Origin: Streptococcus infantis
GTDB taxonomy: Bacteria; Bacillota; Bacilli; Lactobacillales; Streptococcaceae
Assembly: GCF_000960085.1 (NCBI RefSeq)
Contig: NZ_JYGT01000008.1
Span: 62,001-126,000 of the forward strand
Reading direction: 5' to 3'
DNA: 64,000 nucleotides
The position numbers were made by a program, and so were the translations under genes. Every line of letters starts with the position of its first letter. Within the stretch, counting starts at the first letter, position 1. The notes beneath the pieces were generated by a model. That model did no database searches. It was not told the origin of the DNA and worked only from the letters and a program-made list of their open reading frames with translations. Shown piece by piece: positions 61,822 through 64,000 of the stretch.

Positions 61822-64000
61822 TCAGCGAACTGTTTCTATTTGCCAAGAACTCCAACCTTTAAAACGAATGGCACCCTTTTTGTCTGTTTTGTAAATCGAA
61901 TTCTCAAGTTCTTGATTACTTTCCTCATTTTTTTCTTTGAATTTTTTCTTCTTATCTACCGAAATGACCGTGATTTTAGGTTGTAAAGCTTTGAAGACCT
62001 CTACATCTGTCTTTTTCTTCGATGCTTGCTGATGCATTATCACTACATCTGCTCGGAATTTTGAGGAATGACTCGTTAAGAACTTCTCCTCTAAATTTCC
62101 AGTAATTAGAAAGGTTTGATTTAGTAACTTTCCATACAAGACCATTGAATCCTTTTTATCGCTATTTTGGCTAGTGATTGCTTCCAAACTACTCCCAAAA
62201 ATAAACAACTGCTGTCCTGTTTTAATAGCAGCCACCTTAATTTTGGTTTCCTTCAGCTTATCCATAAATTCTCTTTTAGATAATGTTTCTTCAGTTACTA
62301 GAATCTGTTTAAGCTCGAAGGCTTTACTGATTTCTAACACATGATCTAACTGCTTAGTATCACTAGTCGTTAGCACAAGCTGATCAATCTTGGCCACTCC
62401 TCGACTTTTGAGATAAGGGATTAAACTACGTTTGGCATTGCTCGTTATGACCTTCTCCTGCCAGGCTTCTTTCTTTTCAACTTCATACTTTTCCCCGACA
62501 TCCAGTAGTATGGTCTTTCCTGCCATGTCTCTTAGGAAAATGCTCCGCCCCTGTTCCATATCTAGGACTGTGATTTCATTTTCTAGTGGATGTTTGGTTA
62601 CTAAAAAGAGTGAGAAGGCAACTATGACAAGCATAGATATTTTTTTCAAGTTCTTTCGATAATCGTAGATGAGAGCTAAAGTAATCAAAAGAAGGATTAA
62701 AATCCAAAGACTTGGCTGACCAAAAACAAGAGGCCTCGTAGATAGCTGAGAAATATAGCGAATGATGTTTTCAAGCCATTCAAAGAGAAAGTTGAACTGG
62801 GTGATGGGATATATAAATGACAGACAGAAGAGAATCGATAAGAGCGGTAACAGAACCATATCAAATAAGAATGAAAAGACAAATGTCAAGAGAATGGACC
62901 ACGGTTGGAATTCAGAAAAGTAAAAAGATAAGATTGGTAGAATTCCCAAGGAAATGATGCAACTCTCTCTAACCAACCCTCTTATTCCTTCTATTTCTTC
63001 ACCTGTCATGGTCAGTATAAAAGCATAGGCACAGGATAGAACCCCTCCAGCTGTTAAGAAAAAGTTCGGCATGATAAGAAATAGAATAAGAATCGTCAAA
63101 GCAAAATTATCTAGTGACTTAAAGCCATGCTGAGCCAATAGCTTTTGGAGGAGACTACGAATAACAGAGGCTGAAAATCCTGTCAAACCTGCATAGACCA
63201 ATGACAATGGATAGGCTAACCATTTGAACTTCTCTTGCGTCAAACCCAAACGCAGAAGTAACTTCTTAAAAGCATCCATGAAAAAGCCGACCTGCATTCC
63301 AGACAAAGCAAAAAGATGAATAATCCCTAGGCTGGAATAAAGTTCATTCATTTCCTCAAAGTCTGTATCTAAATGTCCCAATAAAAGACCGGTCATGTAG
63401 TTGCGCATGGGATCGGGAAAATTCCTTTTTATCCAGACAACTGTTTTTCTCCTCAAGCTTGATAGGTTTTCTCCAATATCCAAACTTGATGTTTTCCTTA
63501 ATTCGACAATTTCCGATATGGTCAAGGTCTGATAAATTCCTTGAGTTTTAAGGTAGTTTCGATAATCAAATCCAGCAAAATTACTTGCTCCTTGAGGAAT
63601 AGCTAGCTTTCCTTTTACCACAAGCTCATGCAGTTCAGATAAGTCTTGAAATTTTTTCTTTTCAGCTTCTGACTGGAGTTTATAATAGACCTGAAAAAGT
63701 CTACCATTTGCCTTACCACGAAAGGATAAACTATCACCATTCACCTTGATGGTATCAGACAAGATTCGTACCGTATTAACTGAGTCAACAAGATGTTGAC
63801 TCGCTTCTTCTTGCTGCCATTTTTGAAATATAAACCAGCTTCCAAAAAGACCACAAACAAAGAGAACCTTGACCACAGTCTTCCATGAAAATTGAAAAAA
63901 GAGGCAGATTAGTAAAAAGACAAAGCCCAAAAGTGCTAAGACACTTGCTGAAAAGATAGCGTAGTAGAGCCATAACAAAAGAAAACTAAGATATATTTTG
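61822..64000 (-). CDS. comEC: ComEC DNA-uptake channel (N-terminus cut by window edge)
   Basis: Membrane channel that carries single-stranded DNA into the cell during transformation. The reading frame stays open to base 64000 without a convincing start, so a short N-terminal piece is missing. It has an N-terminal membrane region, an OB-like extracellular part (about the first 200 residues), the competence domain with many membrane segments (GLLLGHLDTDFEEM, LFALSGMQVGFF) and a C-terminal beta-lactamase-like domain. The metal ligands of that last domain are not recognisable here. Confidence 0.95.
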   Translation of the reverse strand, partial: KIYLSFLLLWLYYAIFSASVLALLGFVFLLICLFFQFSWKTVVKVLFVCGLFGSWFIFQKWQQEEASQHLVDSVNTVRILSDTIKVNGDSLSFRGKANGRLFQVYYKLQSEAEKKKFQDLSELHELVVKGKLAIPQGASNFAGFDYRNYLKTQGIYQTLTISEIVELRKTSSLDIGENLSSLRRKTVVWIKRNFPDPMRNYMTGLLLGHLDTDFEEMNELYSSLGIIHLFALSGMQVGFFMDAFKKLLLRLGLTQEKFKWLAYPLSLVYAGLTGFSASVIRSLLQKLLAQHGFKSLDNFALTILILFLIMPNFFLTAGGVLSCAYAFILTMTGEEIEGIRGLVRESCIISLGILPILSFYFSEFQPWSILLTFVFSFLFDMVLLPLLSILFCLSFIYPITQFNFLFEWLENIIRYISQLSTRPLVFGQPSLWILILLLITLALIYDYRKNLKKISMLVIVAFSLFLVTKHPLENEITVLDMEQGRSIFLRDMAGKTILLDVGEKYEVEKKEAWQEKVITSNAKRSLIPYLKSRGVAKIDQLVLTTSDTKQLDHVLEISKAFELKQILVTEETLSKREFMDKLKETKIKVAAIKTGQQLFIFGSSLEAITSQNSDKKDSMVLYGKLLNQTFLITGNLEEKFLTSHSSKFRADVVIMHQQASKKKTDVEVFKALQPKITVISVDKKKKFKEKNEESNQELENSIYKTDKKGAIRFKGWSSWQIETVR

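Overview
The window reads as chromosome of a mitis-group Streptococcus. Its proteins (GuaC, LigA, Ldh, GyrA, DprA, SpxR, Map with the streptococcal insert, ATP synthase c subunit) look close to, but not identical with, pneumococcal proteins as I remember them. An exact ComX box (TACGAATA) precedes dprA, and gene pairs such as gyrA-srtA, asd-dapA, rplU-prp-rpmA and crcB-crcB-chorismate mutase-flavodoxin-pde2-rpmE2 are typical of the group. The leucine operon is intact. I do not claim a species. No insertion sequence, phage, CRISPR array or rRNA gene was seen; one tRNA gene is present. Both ends cut a gene: glgB loses its C-terminus at base 1 and comEC its first codons at base 64000.

Layout. 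1-6.7 kb (-): glycogen branching enzyme, intracellular pullulanase and NAD-dependent DNA ligase. 6.7-9.8 kb (-): purine salvage (guaC, then xpt-pbuX behind a guanine-type riboswitch). 9.9-15.9 kb (-): the leucine operon leuA-leuB-DUF1294-leuC-leuD-YrdC-like, behind a promoter with a CodY-like box and a leader-peptide attenuator. 15.9-26.6 kb (-): YjbR-like, cutC, YbaN-like, topA, dprA, asd-dapA, gyrA-srtA. 26.7-27.7 kb (+): ldh. 27.8-35.3 kb (-): ccdA-tlpA thiol redox pair, murA-GNAT-spxR-map, rplU-prp-rpmA, a DUF1275 membrane protein. 35.4-40.1 kb (mostly +): oxidoreductase, DEAD-box helicase, HD phosphohydrolase, HAD phosphatase, with one DUF1934 gene on the minus strand.

40.2-44.9 kb (-) is the only accessory-looking segment. 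It holds a small protein with an L7/L12-like pattern, a 290-residue anchored extracellular protein, and four tandem paralogous lipoproteins next to tRNA-Arg(CCU). A repeat of about 135 bp (3' end of the tRNA, its terminator, a promoter and a ribosome binding site) occurs at both ends of the lipoprotein array.

44.9-52.3 kb returns to core genes: rplS, paired fluoride channels, chorismate mutase, flavodoxin, the c-di-AMP pathway phosphodiesterase, rpmE2, hup, degV, a TPR protein and an AI-2E family permease. 52.4-64 kb: a lactonase-like propeller (+), the complete F1Fo ATP synthase operon atpEBFHAGDC (-), a CHY zinc-finger protein, a U32 tRNA hydroxylation protein and comEC.

Regulation readable from sequence: a cre site just past the glgB start point, a purine riboswitch, a structured guaC leader, CodY plus attenuation at leu, a ComX box at dprA, candidate autoregulatory leaders before rplU, rplS and rpmE2, a palindrome filling the hup promoter spacer, and two genes (ligA and the HD protein) whose start codons sit at the predicted transcription start. 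The points most worth a second look are the tRNA-linked lipoprotein array, the leu attenuator with a 9-bp stem enclosing the leader ORF, the guaC leader, and the leaderless genes.
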